Below are positions 1-8,375 of a stretch of 64,000 bases of DNA, piece by piece; positions within the stretch are counted from its first letter, which is position 1, and each line of letters starts with the position of its first letter. The translations under genes were made by a program, and so were the position numbers. This DNA comes from Segnochrobactrum spirostomi. GTDB lineage: Bacteria; Pseudomonadota; Alphaproteobacteria; Rhizobiales; Segnochrobactraceae. The stretch spans positions 248,001 through 312,000 of the forward strand of contig NZ_VWNA01000002.1 of assembly GCF_009600605.1 (NCBI RefSeq), written 5' to 3'. A model generated the notes under the pieces. That model had not been told where the DNA came from. It saw only the letters and a program-made list of their open reading frames with translations, and did no database searches.

Positions 1-704
1 TCGCCCATCAATTCGTCGACCGAGATGCGGCAGGCGACGGCCATGGTGTCGCCGACGGCGTCCTTGGTGTCCTCGATGAGCTCCTTCAAAAGACGGCAGC
101 GATTTTCCAGCGAGCCGCCATATTCGTCGGTGCGGTCGTTGAAGCGGCGGGACAGGAAGAACATCGCCCCGCCGAAGAGTTTACCCGCATAGACGTAGGT
201 CAGGTCGTACTCGGCGCGCTTGGCGCGCAGGGCGGCGGCGCGATGCCAATGGCGGAGCGCCTTGATGTCCGCCTTGTCCATGGCGCGGGCCTGCACCGGG
301 TCGTTGAAGATCGAGAAGACCGGCAGGTCCGTGGGGCCGAACGGGATTTCGCGCGAGGTGAGATTGGGCGCGTTCATGCCGTTGTGGGCGAGTTGGAGCC
401 CGGCGAGCGCCCCGCGGGCGTGAATGGCCTCCGCGATGCGCGCGAGCGCCGGCACGTCCTGATCCGACCAATTGCGTAATTCGATGAAGGGGCCGATGTC
501 GCCGGTCGGGTGGATCTCCACCTGCTCGGTGCAGACGACGCCCCAGCCGCCGTCCGCCTTGATGGCGCGCATCGCCGCCTGGGCGGTCGGATCGCGGTAG
601 CCCATGCCGTTGCAATGGGGCACCTGATAGAAGCGGTTCTTGGTGGTGACGGGTCCGATCCGCACGGGCTCGAACAGGATGTCGTATCGCGGATCGCGGC
701 TCAT
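1..704 (-). CDS. TMADH-like NADH:flavin oxidoreductase, second copy (partial, runs off window start)
   Basis: This is the N-terminal 234 residues of an old-yellow-enzyme/trimethylamine-dehydrogenase family FMN barrel, closely similar to the full gene just upstream: both have LFEPVRIGP near the N-terminus, RFYQVPHCNG, and TDEYGGSLENR. The start at 704 is preceded by GAGGA seven bases upstream. The TMADH active site normally carries a Tyr-x-x-His pair. Here Tyr172 is present but the His position is Lys175 (YAGK), whereas the neighbouring copy keeps YGAH. The iron-sulphur and nucleotide-binding parts, if present, lie outside the window. It is probably co-transcribed with the upstream copy (56-base gap). 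It could be a paralogue with changed substrate or a partner subunit; family assignment is firm, substrate unknown. Confidence 0.88.
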   Translation of the reverse strand, partial: MSRDPRYDILFEPVRIGPVTTKNRFYQVPHCNGMGYRDPTAQAAMRAIKADGGWGVVCTEQVEIHPTGDIGPFIELRNWSDQDVPALARIAEAIHARGALAGLQLAHNGMNAPNLTSREIPFGPTDLPVFSIFNDPVQARAMDKADIKALRHWHRAAALRAKRAEYDLTYVYAGKLFGGAMFFLSRRFNDRTDEYGGSLENRCRLLKELIEDTKDAVGDTMAVACRISVDELMG

Positions 705-760
705 CGGGGGTCCTCACGGCGGATGGTCGGCGGGGTTCGGTCGGCGGAAGCGGGGCGACG

Positions 761-2836
761 TCAGGCGGGGGCGAGCGCGGTCACTTCGCGGCGGAAGGGC
801 AGGGCATCGCCCAAGGGTGCGCCGTCGAGATCGCGGGCATAGCGGTGGCCGGCGAAGGTCGCCCAGGCGATCGGGGCCGGTGCGGCGGCGTCGCCGATCA
901 GGCTGACGGACAGGATGCCGGCGTCGGCGAAGGCGGCTTCGCGCGCCAGCAATTCCCGGTAGACGCCGTCCTCGCCGGTGCGCGACGTCACCAGGACGAC
1001 GGCGTCGCAGCCGAGCGGGCGGCGGGCGTCGGTATAGGTGCAGGCGAGCTCGACCCCGTCGGTGCCGAGGGACGCGATCCCGGTGTTGAGCACGAGATCG
1101 ACGCCGAGGCTCGCGAGGTGGCGGTGGATGGTGCCCTGTTCGAGGGTGTTGCGCGTCCAATCCGAGACATAGGGCGCGGGCGTCACCAGCGTGACCGTGG
1201 CGCCGGCCCGCACCAGGGCCTCCGCCACGACGCCGCCCATGTAGAAATGATCGTCGTCGAACACGACGACATGCCCGCTCGGCAGGGTGTTCGCCATGAT
1301 GTCGTCCGGGGTGAACACCGGCAGCACGCCGGCGGTCGGGATCGGCACCACGTGCTGGCGGGCGACGCCGTCGGAGCGCCAATGGGAGCCGGTGGCGACG
1401 CAGACGTGCTGGAAGCCGAACTCGAGGATCTCGTCGGCGGTAAGCGGCGAGTCCGCGTAGAGCTGAACATTGTCGCGCTGGCGCAACTGATAGAGCCGGT
1501 AATCGACGACGCGACCCCAGGCGGCGAGGCCGGGCAGTGCGCGCTCCAGCGTGACCCGCCCGCCGAACGCGCTGCGCGCCTCGGCGACGGCGACCTGATA
1601 GCCGCGCCGGGCGAGCCCCCACGCCGCTTCCAGCCCCGCCGGGCCGGAGCCGACGATGAGGACGCTGTCGCTGTCGCCCTTCGGGTTCATCCGCTCGGGA
1701 TGCCAGCCGCGGCGCCATTCCTCCATCCAGGTCGGGTTCTGGGTGCAGCGCCCCATGCCCTGGATCATGTCGCCGGTGACGCAGATGTTGCAGCCGATGC
1801 ACTCGCGGATGTCGTCGATGCGGCCCTCGGCGATCTTGTTGGGTAGAAACGGGTCTGCGATCGAGGGCCGGGCGCAGCCGATGAAGTCGAGCACGCCCTG
1901 GCGCACCATGCGCACCATCGTGTCGGGCGACGTGAAGCGTCCGACCCCGACGACGGGCTTCGACGACAACGCGCGGATGCCGCGCACCAGACTCTCCTGC
2001 GCCGCCTCCTCCTTGAAGCGTGAGGGACCCGAGCAGTCCTCCCAGGCGCCGTGAGCGAGGTCCCAGAGATCGGGCAGGTCGGCGTTCATGGCCACGAAAT
2101 CGCGCATCTCGGCATTGGAGAAGCCGAGGTCGCCGATCGTCTCGTCGAGCGAGACGCGCAGCGTGATCGCCATGGCGTCGCCGATCACGTCGCGCATGTC
2201 GGCGATCACCTCGCGGACGAAGCGCGAGCGGTTCTCGAGCGAGCCGCCATATTCGTCGGTGCGCTGGTTGGTCGCCCGCGACAGGAAATGCTGGAAGATG
2301 CCGAAGCCGTGGGCGCCGTAGAGACAGATCAGGTCGAAGCCGGCGGTCCGGCAGCGCCGCGCGGCGTTGGCGAACCAGCGGCGCAGGTCGGCGATGTCCT
2401 TCTTGTCCATCGCCCGCGCGGTGACGGGATCGTTGGTGAAGGTGCGGATCGGCAGGGCGGAAGGCGCAAGCGGCACCTCCTTGGTGTACATGTTCGGGCC
2501 GTTGATGCCCGAATAGGCGAGCTGGATGCCGGCGAGCGCGCCGTGGGTCTTCATCGCCTCGGCCATGCGGGCGATCGACGGGATATCCTGGTCTTCCCAG
2601 AGCCTGAGCTCGATGAACGGCGTGATCTCCGAGGAATGGTGCATCTCGGTCTGCTCGGTGAAGATCACCCCCCAGCCGCCCTCGGCCTTGATGCCGCGCA
2701 TCGCCGCCGCCGCGGACGGATCGCGATAGCCGCCGCCGTTGCAATGGGGCACCTGATAGAACCGGTTCTTGGCCGTCAGCGGGCCGATGCGGACGGGCTC
2801 GAACAGGACGTCATAAGGGGAGGGCGCAGCCAACAT
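761..2836 (-). CDS. TMADH-like FMN/4Fe-4S oxidoreductase (NADH:flavin oxidoreductase family)
   Basis: The 691-residue product has the full trimethylamine-dehydrogenase/2,4-dienoyl-CoA reductase layout. An N-terminal FMN TIM barrel (about 1-340) is followed by a 4Fe-4S site with Cys346, 349, 352 and 364 (CIGCNIC then C after eleven residues). A nucleotide-binding domain then begins with VLIVGSGPAGLEAAWG. The active-site pair Tyr173/His176 (YGAH) matches Tyr169/His172 of TMADH. Members of this family oxidatively demethylate tertiary amines or N-methyl amino acids, or reduce enoyl compounds. The aldehyde dehydrogenase and importer nearby favour a catabolic demethylase, which is inference. The start at 2836 has GGAG four bases upstream. 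A LysR-box-like site lies about 131 bases before the start. Confidence 0.92.
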   Translation of the reverse strand: MLAAPSPYDVLFEPVRIGPLTAKNRFYQVPHCNGGGYRDPSAAAAMRGIKAEGGWGVIFTEQTEMHHSSEITPFIELRLWEDQDIPSIARMAEAMKTHGALAGIQLAYSGINGPNMYTKEVPLAPSALPIRTFTNDPVTARAMDKKDIADLRRWFANAARRCRTAGFDLICLYGAHGFGIFQHFLSRATNQRTDEYGGSLENRSRFVREVIADMRDVIGDAMAITLRVSLDETIGDLGFSNAEMRDFVAMNADLPDLWDLAHGAWEDCSGPSRFKEEAAQESLVRGIRALSSKPVVGVGRFTSPDTMVRMVRQGVLDFIGCARPSIADPFLPNKIAEGRIDDIRECIGCNICVTGDMIQGMGRCTQNPTWMEEWRRGWHPERMNPKGDSDSVLIVGSGPAGLEAAWGLARRGYQVAVAEARSAFGGRVTLERALPGLAAWGRVVDYRLYQLRQRDNVQLYADSPLTADEILEFGFQHVCVATGSHWRSDGVARQHVVPIPTAGVLPVFTPDDIMANTLPSGHVVVFDDDHFYMGGVVAEALVRAGATVTLVTPAPYVSDWTRNTLEQGTIHRHLASLGVDLVLNTGIASLGTDGVELACTYTDARRPLGCDAVVLVTSRTGEDGVYRELLAREAAFADAGILSVSLIGDAAAPAPIAWATFAGHRYARDLDGAPLGDALPFRREVTALAPA

Positions 2837-2959
2837 GGATCTCCACGGCGCGAACGGGATGCCTTCGCAGGCGGGCCGCGCGTCACGGAGCGCAGCGGCG
2901 GGGCGTCCAGGAGATCACGCGGCTTGATTTCTTCAAACTAAAGAAAAGCGCGCCGCTGC

Positions 2960-2974
2960 TTCGGAAAGACCGAA
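2960..2974 (-). promoter_or_regulatory. LysR-box-like operator, site 1 (upstream of TMADH-like gene)
   Basis: On the minus strand the sequence is TTCGGTCTTTCCGAA, a perfect TTCGG-N5-CCGAA inverted repeat that also satisfies the T-N11-A LysR-box rule. It is followed by GCAGCGGC. It lies between the LysR stop and the TMADH-like start, centred 131 bases before the start. Three more copies occur in the same region. A hairpin plus a T-rich run could also be read as a terminator, but the other copies favour an operator. Confidence 0.65.
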
Positions 2975-2982
2975 GCTAGGCC

Positions 2983-3927
2983 TCAGACCCGCCGCCGCCC
3001 CATCGCCGGCGGCACCATGCCGGGGATGTAGGCGTCGGAGATGAACGCCTTGGCGTGATTGAGGAACGCGGTCTGCAGGCGGGTCGGCTCGAGCTGGCGC
3101 AGGGTGGCGAAGCCGAGCGTCATCGGCCGGTGCTCGCCCGACAGCGGCACCCGCACCACGCGTCGCCCGTCGAGCGCGAAGTCGGAGCGCGGGGTCACGT
3201 TGGCGAGGGTATAACCGTAGCCGTTCGCGACCATCGTGCGGATCGTATCCATCTGGAAGAACTTGTAGCCGACGTTCGGCTGCAGGTTGCGCTGATAGAA
3301 CAGCGAGAGGAAATATTCGCGGCTGAGCGGCAGATCGAGCAGGATGAACGGCTCCTCGACGATCTCTTCGAGCGCCACCGCCGAGCGCCGGGCAAGCGGA
3401 TGGCTTTCGCCCACCAGCACGTGGACGGGAAGATCGGCGAGCGGCACGAAATCGATGTCGGCGGGGATTTGCAGATCGTAGGTGATGCAGACGTCGAGGG
3501 TCGCCCGGTGCAGCCCGCCGAGGAGAGCCTCCTGGTGGTCGGTCACCGGCCGCACCGTGACCCGCGGGAAACCACGGGTGAAGGAGAGCGACAGTTCGGG
3601 CAGCACCATCGGCGCCAGGGTGGTGAGGCAGCCGACATTGATCTGGCCGCGCACTTCGTCGCGCGCCGCCTTGCCGATCGAGTAGAGCGAGCCGGCCTGC
3701 TCGACAAGCCGCTTCGCCTCGAGCAGCATCTGCCGGCCGACCGGCGTCAGCGACAGGCCCTGGGCGTGGTGGCGGATGAAGAGCTGGCAGTCGAGCTCCT
3801 GCTCGAGCTGGGTGATGGCGGCCGAGATCGACGGCTGCGAGATGTGGATCCGCTCGGACGCCTGGGTGATGCTGCCGGTTTCCCCCGCGGCGATGAAATA
3901 TTCGAGCTGACGCAGGGTGAACCGCAT
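2983..3927 (-). CDS. LysR-family transcriptional regulator
   Basis: The 314-residue protein has an N-terminal winged helix-turn-helix (MRFTLRQLEYFIAAGETGS, then SQPSISAAITQLEQELDCQLF) and a LysR co-inducer domain from about residue 90. It is a cytoplasmic DNA-binding regulator. It is the last gene of a probable RidA-DUF1028-ALDH-LysR unit (107-base gap after ALDH) and is followed by the TMADH-like genes. It is the only regulator inside the catabolic region, so it is the obvious candidate to bind the four TTMGG-N5-CCKAA sites. If site 2 drives its operon, it would be autoregulated. Family assignment is firm; the ligand is unknown. Confidence 0.93.
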   Translation of the reverse strand: MRFTLRQLEYFIAAGETGSITQASERIHISQPSISAAITQLEQELDCQLFIRHHAQGLSLTPVGRQMLLEAKRLVEQAGSLYSIGKAARDEVRGQINVGCLTTLAPMVLPELSLSFTRGFPRVTVRPVTDHQEALLGGLHRATLDVCITYDLQIPADIDFVPLADLPVHVLVGESHPLARRSAVALEEIVEEPFILLDLPLSREYFLSLFYQRNLQPNVGYKFFQMDTIRTMVANGYGYTLANVTPRSDFALDGRRVVRVPLSGEHRPMTLGFATLRQLEPTRLQTAFLNHAKAFISDAYIPGMVPPAMGRRRV

Positions 3928-4034
3928 GGACCTGCCGCGCCCTCCCGGCGACGCCTGGAACGAGCGGACCTCCGCCGTTCCCTCGCGGGGATGATGGCCG
4001 ATCTCGGCCGGCCGGCCAACGGGGTCCGTAACGG

Positions 4035-5531
4035 TCACGCGAGCCCCATCTTGTACCAGACGGTCTTGAGGCCACTGTATTTGTCGAAGGCGTGGAGCGA
4101 GAGATCGCGGCCGATGCCGGACTGGCGGAAGCCGCCGAACGGTGTCATCGGCGACAGGGCGTCGACGGTGTTGACGGAGACCGTGCCGGCCTTGATCCGC
4201 CCGGCCACCCGGTGGGCGCGCTTGAGGTCGGAGGTCCACACCGACGCGGCGAGGCCGTAGAGGGAATCGTTGGCGAGACGGATCGCCTCCTCCTCGGTCT
4301 CGAAGGTGGTCACCGCGAGCACCGGGCCGAACACCTCCTCGCGGAACAGCCGGTCGGCCGGGCTCACGTCCGCGAAGATGGTCGGCTGCACGAAATGGCC
4401 ACGGCCGTCGATCTTGACCGGCGAGCCGCCGGTGACGAGGCGGGCCGATCCCATCGCCCCCTTCACATAATCCATCACGCGCCGGGCCTGGGTGCCGTCC
4501 ACGATCGCGCCCATCCGGGTGGCGTTGTCGAGCGGGTTGCCGGGCTGATAGGCGGCCGCGCGTGCGGCGAGCTTGTCGAGGAAGGTCTCGGCGATCCGCT
4601 TCTCGACGAGGAGGCGGGAATTCGCCGAGCACACCTCGCCTTGGTTGAAGAAGATGCCGAACGCCGCCATGTCCGCCGCTGCATCGAGATCCTCGGTGTC
4701 GGCGAAGACGACATTGGCGCTCTTGCCACCGCACTCCAGCCAGACCTCTTTCATGTTCGATTGGGCCGAGTAGCCGAGAAAGAGCTTGCCGACCTCGGTC
4801 GAGCCGGTGAAGGCGATGCAATCGACCTCGTTGTGGAGGCCGAGCGCCTGACCGGCGGTGACGCCGAAGCCGGGCACCACGTTGAGGACGCCCTCCGGCA
4901 CGCCCGCCTCCAGCGCGAGTTCGCCGAGCCGCAGCGCCGACAGTGGCGATTGCTCGGCGGGCTTCAGCACCACCGAATTGCCGAGCGCCAGCGCCGGGGC
5001 ACACTTCCAGATCGCCATGTCGAGCGGGAAATTCCACGGCACGACGGCGCCGACGACGCCGAGCGGCTCGCGCCGGATCAGGGCCAGATCGCCGCGCCCG
5101 GTCGGGGCCACCTCGTCATAGAGCTTGTCGATCGCCTCGGCGTGCCATTGCAGGATCGACGCCGCGCCGGGCACGTCGATGCTCGCGGCCTCGTGGGCGG
5201 GTTTGCCCATGTCGAGGCTGTCGAGCAGGGCGAGTTCCACCGTGTGGGCGCGGATCAGGTCCGCGAGCTTCAGGAGCACCGCCTTGCGCTCCGACGGAGA
5301 GCGGCCGGCCCAGCGGTCGTCCTCGAACGCGGTGCGGGCGCTCGACGCGGCGCGGTCGATATCGGCCGCGTTGCAGGAGGCGACCTCGGTGATGACTGCC
5401 TCGGTCGCCGGGTTGACGCTCTCGAACACGGCGCCGGACAGCGCGTCCACCCGGTGGCCGTCGATCAGCGCGCGGCCGTCGATGCGAAGCGTGCCGGCCG
5501 TGCCGGCCCAATCGAAAGTCTGGACGTTCAT
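4035..5531 (-). CDS. NAD(P)-dependent aldehyde dehydrogenase
   Basis: The 498-residue protein is a standard-length ALDH superfamily enzyme, closest in appearance to the PuuC/gamma-glutamyl-aminobutyraldehyde group. Visible motifs are the cofactor region VVPWNFPLD, the general base Glu266 (LECGGKS), the nucleophile Cys301 (NQGEVCSANSR) and the C-terminal GGFRQSGIGRD. It oxidises an aldehyde to a carboxylate in the cytoplasm. Here it probably acts downstream of the flavoenzymes or the deacylase. It starts 19 bases after the DUF1028 stop, so it lies in the RidA-DUF1028-ALDH operon. Substrate cannot be read from sequence. Confidence 0.92.
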   Translation of the reverse strand: MNVQTFDWAGTAGTLRIDGRALIDGHRVDALSGAVFESVNPATEAVITEVASCNAADIDRAASSARTAFEDDRWAGRSPSERKAVLLKLADLIRAHTVELALLDSLDMGKPAHEAASIDVPGAASILQWHAEAIDKLYDEVAPTGRGDLALIRREPLGVVGAVVPWNFPLDMAIWKCAPALALGNSVVLKPAEQSPLSALRLGELALEAGVPEGVLNVVPGFGVTAGQALGLHNEVDCIAFTGSTEVGKLFLGYSAQSNMKEVWLECGGKSANVVFADTEDLDAAADMAAFGIFFNQGEVCSANSRLLVEKRIAETFLDKLAARAAAYQPGNPLDNATRMGAIVDGTQARRVMDYVKGAMGSARLVTGGSPVKIDGRGHFVQPTIFADVSPADRLFREEVFGPVLAVTTFETEEEAIRLANDSLYGLAASVWTSDLKRAHRVAGRIKAGTVSVNTVDALSPMTPFGGFRQSGIGRDLSLHAFDKYSGLKTVWYKMGLA

Positions 5532-5550
5532 GGGAGGCGCCTCGCGGGGA

Positions 5551-6225
5551 TCAGGGGTCGCCGGCGACGCCGAAGCTCGGCGCCGTCTCGGGGTTCAGAG
5601 CGCGGGTGACGTAGGCGTCGGCCTGCGGAGCGAAGAGGGCGTAGAGCGCGGCGAGTGCGCCGACGGGATCGCCCTCGTGCCAATCGACGCGGAGGTCGAC
5701 GACCGGCCAACTGACCTTGTCGACCACGAGGAGGCCCGCCGAATGGATCGGCCCGGCCTCGCCGCCGGCTTCGACGGCCGCCGCCATGGCTTGGAGAAGC
5801 CGCTCCGCCAGCAGCCCGTCGGCGGCCTCGAAGGCGCGCACCATCGTTGCGGGCACCGTCTTGGCCGCGAGCAGGTTGCCGGCCGCGACGGCGTTCCGTC
5901 CCTCGGCGGTCGCGTGGAGCCCGAGCGCCCGGGCGCCCGAAAAGGCGGCCGTGCGGCCGGACCCGTCGACGATCGCGAGCTGGCGCCATGCGGAATAGGG
6001 CGTCGAGGCGACAAGCCGTTCGAGGACGGCCGCGGCGTCGAGGCCCTCGGCGAGGAGATCGAGCCCGCGCTGGCCCAGGGCGGGATCGGTGACGTTCTGG
6101 CTCGCGACCACGCCGACGCCGGCCCGGGCGTGGGCACAGCGCGCCGCGACGGCGGGCGATGACGAGGCGATGGCGATGCCGAAGCGGCCGGTGCGCTCAC
6201 AGCGCGCCGCGATGGAGAAGGTCAT
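5551..6225 (-). CDS. DUF1028 family protein (putative Ntn-hydrolase fold)
   Basis: The 224-residue product begins MTFSIAARCERTGRFG and continues with AGVGVVASQNVTDPALGQRGLDLLAEG, features typical of DUF1028. The family is described as Ntn-hydrolase-like. Thr2 after the initiator Met would be the exposed nucleophile if that holds; this is inference. The start codon overlaps the RidA stop in an ATGA junction, implying translational coupling. DUF1028, RidA and amidohydrolase or deacylase genes are often found together in amino-acid-like catabolic loci, which fits the M20 gene next door. The exact reaction is unknown. Confidence 0.85.
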   Translation of the reverse strand: MTFSIAARCERTGRFGIAIASSSPAVAARCAHARAGVGVVASQNVTDPALGQRGLDLLAEGLDAAAVLERLVASTPYSAWRQLAIVDGSGRTAAFSGARALGLHATAEGRNAVAAGNLLAAKTVPATMVRAFEAADGLLAERLLQAMAAAVEAGGEAGPIHSAGLLVVDKVSWPVVDLRVDWHEGDPVGALAALYALFAPQADAYVTRALNPETAPSFGVAGDP

Positions 6226-6647
6226 GCCGCATCGTCCGGAATGACGGCGATGACGTCGATTTCGACGAGCCATTCCGGCCGGGCGAGCGCCGAGACGACG
6301 ATGCCGGTCGAGACCGGGAAGACCCCCTTCAGCCAGTGTCCGACCACCCGGTAAACCGCCTCGCGGTAGCGCGGATCGACGAGGTAGATGGTGATCTTGG
6401 TGATGTGTTCGAGGCGGCTGCCGGCCTCGTCCAGGAGCATCTTGATATTGGCCATCGCCTGTTCGGCCTGTCCCGCGGCGTCGCCGATCGCGACGTTCTC
6501 CGAGGTGTCGAGATTCTGGCCGATCTGCCCGCGGACGAAGACCATCTGGCCGCGCGCGACGACGGTCTGGCAGAGATCGTTGTCGAGCTTCTGCTCGGGA
6601 TAGGTATCGCGGGTGTTGAAGCAGCGGATGCGCTTGTGGACGGGCAT
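6222..6647 (-). CDS. RidA/YjgF family enamine/imine deaminase
   Basis: The 141-residue product is a RidA (YjgF/YER057c/UK114) protein, containing FVRGQIGQNLDTSENVAIGD, AEQAMANIKMLLDEAG and ITKITIYLVDPRYREA. These proteins hydrolyse reactive enamine/imine intermediates released by PLP or flavin chemistry. A flavin amine oxidation pathway nearby would produce such intermediates. The ATG at 6647 is preferred because GGAG lies nine bases upstream; a GTG two codons earlier is possible. The gene is first in a minus-strand operon with DUF1028, ALDH and probably LysR. LysR-box-like site 2 is about 120 bases upstream. Confidence 0.9.
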   Translation of the reverse strand: MPVHKRIRCFNTRDTYPEQKLDNDLCQTVVARGQMVFVRGQIGQNLDTSENVAIGDAAGQAEQAMANIKMLLDEAGSRLEHITKITIYLVDPRYREAVYRVVGHWLKGVFPVSTGIVVSALARPEWLVEIDVIAVIPDDAA

Positions 6648-6759
6648 GGGCACGAACTCCGGACCGGGCGGGACGGCCGGCGCTGAGGACAGGCGGACCG
6701 CTCATCCCAGAGTGTCAGCCGGGGGAATTCGGCGGAAGAAGAGCTTTGCGAGCCGTTGC

Positions 6760-6774
6760 TTCGGCTTTTCCTAA
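6760..6774 (-). promoter_or_regulatory. LysR-box-like operator, site 2 (upstream of RidA)
   Basis: On the minus strand it reads TTAGGAAAAGCCGAA followed by GCAACGGC. This is the TTMGG-N5-CCKAA pattern with one mismatch between arms. It overlaps the stop codon of the M20 gene and is centred about 120 bases before the RidA start. The flanking GCA points toward RidA, as at the other sites. Confidence 0.6.
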
Positions 6775-7916
6775 TCAAGCGCGTCGATCAGGCCGCCGAG
6801 CACGCTGCGGCAGCGTTCGAGCTGGTCGAGCGACACGAACTCGTCGGCCTTGTGGCCCTGCTCCATGAAGCCCGGGCCGCACACGGCGACCGGTACGCCG
6901 AGCGCCTCGTGGAAGAGGCCGCCTTCGGTGCCGTAATCGACCTTGTGTGCGGCGGGACCGATGAGCGCCTTCAGCCGCGCCAGCGCGGGGTGATCGGGAT
7001 CGATGCCGAGGCCCGGATAGGCGTTGACGACCTCGACCGCGACGCGGGCCTCGGGGAAGCGCTCGGTCTCGGCCGCCTGGAGCCGCGCGGCGGTGGCGAA
7101 CAGCCGATCGAGGATGGGGTCGATCGGTTCGGCCGCGACATTGCGGATCTCGAAATCGAGCGTGCTCTGGGCCGGCACGATGTTGAGCGCGGTGCCGCCC
7201 GCGATCACGCCGGCATGGACCGTCGTGTAGGGAATGGAATGGGCCGGGTCGCGGGCGCCCGCTTCGGCGAGGCGGGCCTGCTCGGCGCGCAGGTCCGACA
7301 GGAAATCCGCGGCGAGGTGGATGGCGTTGAGGCCGGTCGGCGCCAACGCCGAATGGGCGGCCACTCCGGTGCAGCGCAGCCGCGCCGCCACCTTGCCCTT
7401 GTGCCCGGTGGCGAGCGTCATGCCGGTCGGCTCGCCGACGAGGACGAGGTCCGGCCGAACGCTGCGCCCGGCGAGCGCGCGGAGCATCGGCCGGACGCCG
7501 ACGCAGCCGATCTCCTCGTCATAGGAGATCGCGAGGCCGAGCGGACGGGCCGGGGGACGGGCCGCCGCCTTCACCATCGCCTCGAGCGCGCAGGCGAGGA
7601 AGCCCTTCATGTCGGCGCTGCCGCGGCCATAGACGCGGCCGTCCCGCTCGGACGCCTCGAACGGATCGGTGGTCCAGGCTTGCCCTTCGACCGGCACCAC
7701 GTCGCTGTGGCCGGACAGAAGGAGCCCGCCCGCCGCGCCGTCGCCGATGGTGGCGAGGAGTGAGGCCTTCGTACCGGTCTCGTCCGGAAAAAGCTCCACC
7801 CGCGCGCCGGCGCTGCTCAGGATCTCCTGCGCCCACGCGATCAGCGCACGGTTCGGTCGGTCGCTGACGGTCGGAAAGGCGATCAGGCGGTCGAGAAAGT
7901 CGAGGTGGAGGCTCAT
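6771..7916 (-). CDS. M20 family metallo-deacylase (acetylornithine deacetylase/ArgE-like)
   Basis: The 381-residue product is an M20 di-zinc hydrolase. Visible are the first metal motif SGHSDVVPV, the bridging-Asp region GRGSADMKGF, the DEEIGC catalytic Glu pair, VGEPTG and a C-terminal GPGFMEQGHKADEF containing the last His ligand. ArgE-like enzymes cleave N-acyl groups from amino acids. The context suggests a catabolic deacylase rather than arginine biosynthesis, because no arg gene is nearby. The ATG at 7916 is chosen over the adjacent GTG because GGAG lies six bases upstream. It is transcribed divergently from the ABC importer. Confidence 0.9.
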   Translation of the reverse strand: MSLHLDFLDRLIAFPTVSDRPNRALIAWAQEILSSAGARVELFPDETGTKASLLATIGDGAAGGLLLSGHSDVVPVEGQAWTTDPFEASERDGRVYGRGSADMKGFLACALEAMVKAAARPPARPLGLAISYDEEIGCVGVRPMLRALAGRSVRPDLVLVGEPTGMTLATGHKGKVAARLRCTGVAAHSALAPTGLNAIHLAADFLSDLRAEQARLAEAGARDPAHSIPYTTVHAGVIAGGTALNIVPAQSTLDFEIRNVAAEPIDPILDRLFATAARLQAAETERFPEARVAVEVVNAYPGLGIDPDHPALARLKALIGPAAHKVDYGTEGGLFHEALGVPVAVCGPGFMEQGHKADEFVSLDQLERCRSVLGGLIDALD

Positions 7917-8375
7917 CACGGTCTCCGAAGGCCGGTCATGGGGCGCGGGTAAGGCCGGACAGGGGGCAATGCCATTCGATTATTCCGAGGCGCGGCATCG
8001 GCACGTGCGGGGCAGGGCCGGAGGGCGCCGCGCGCGCTGCGGGTGCCTCCGCATCCGGCAGGGTGCCGGCTTTTCAGCCGTAGCCGCCACACTCCCTATC
8101 CCCTTGCCGACGCGTCGTTTTCAAGCGCGGTCGTGACACGGGCTTTCCACCTGTGCCCAGAAGATCGGCTGAATCGGGTCTATGGAGCGATTGGGTTCGG
8201 ACTTTCCGAAGCAGCGAGGCATGAAAAGACTATTTTGAGCGAATTCCCCCGATCCGTAACACTTCCCCTGCACCGAGGCGGAGCGTCGCGCATTCCGCGG
8301 CGTTTCGCCAGGCCGGTCCGAAAACAATCTCAAGATCATGCGGATCGTTGCCATTCCAGAACAGGGACATCTTCC
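7917..8375. other. Divergent intergenic region with promoter signals
   Basis: These 459 bases separate the minus-strand M20 gene from the plus-strand ABC importer. No convincing gene is seen. The stretch holds LysR-box-like site 3 and locally AT-richer sequence just after it (around 8222-8240). It must carry both outward promoters, but no unambiguous -35/-10 pair was recognised. Confidence 0.6.
8196..8210 (+). promoter_or_regulatory. LysR-box-like operator, site 3 (M20 / ABC importer divergent region)
   Basis: The plus strand reads TTCGGACTTTCCGAA followed by GCAGCGAG. It is a perfect TTCGG-N5-CCGAA inverted repeat, differing from site 1 only in the spacer. Its centre is about 173 bases before the importer's start, with the GCA flank pointing that way. 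Confidence 0.65.

Noticed and set aside
714-2744. Long open frame antisense to the frame of the TMADH-like gene (and similar long frames at 18053-20512, 21785-23695, 35391-37847 and 61776-63425)
   Set aside because: Arg/Gly/Pro-rich low-complexity products without domains, lying over clear genes; they are products of high G+C third-position bias.
2941-2976. Hairpin plus T-rich stretch after the LysR gene as an intrinsic terminator
   Set aside because: The same palindrome recurs three more times upstream of genes, and the T-rich part begins about ten bases after the stem, so an operator fits better. A double role cannot be excluded.
8043-8375. Longer N-terminus for the importer's binding protein
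   Set aside because: It would bury the signal peptide inside the protein; the ATG at 8376 places it correctly.
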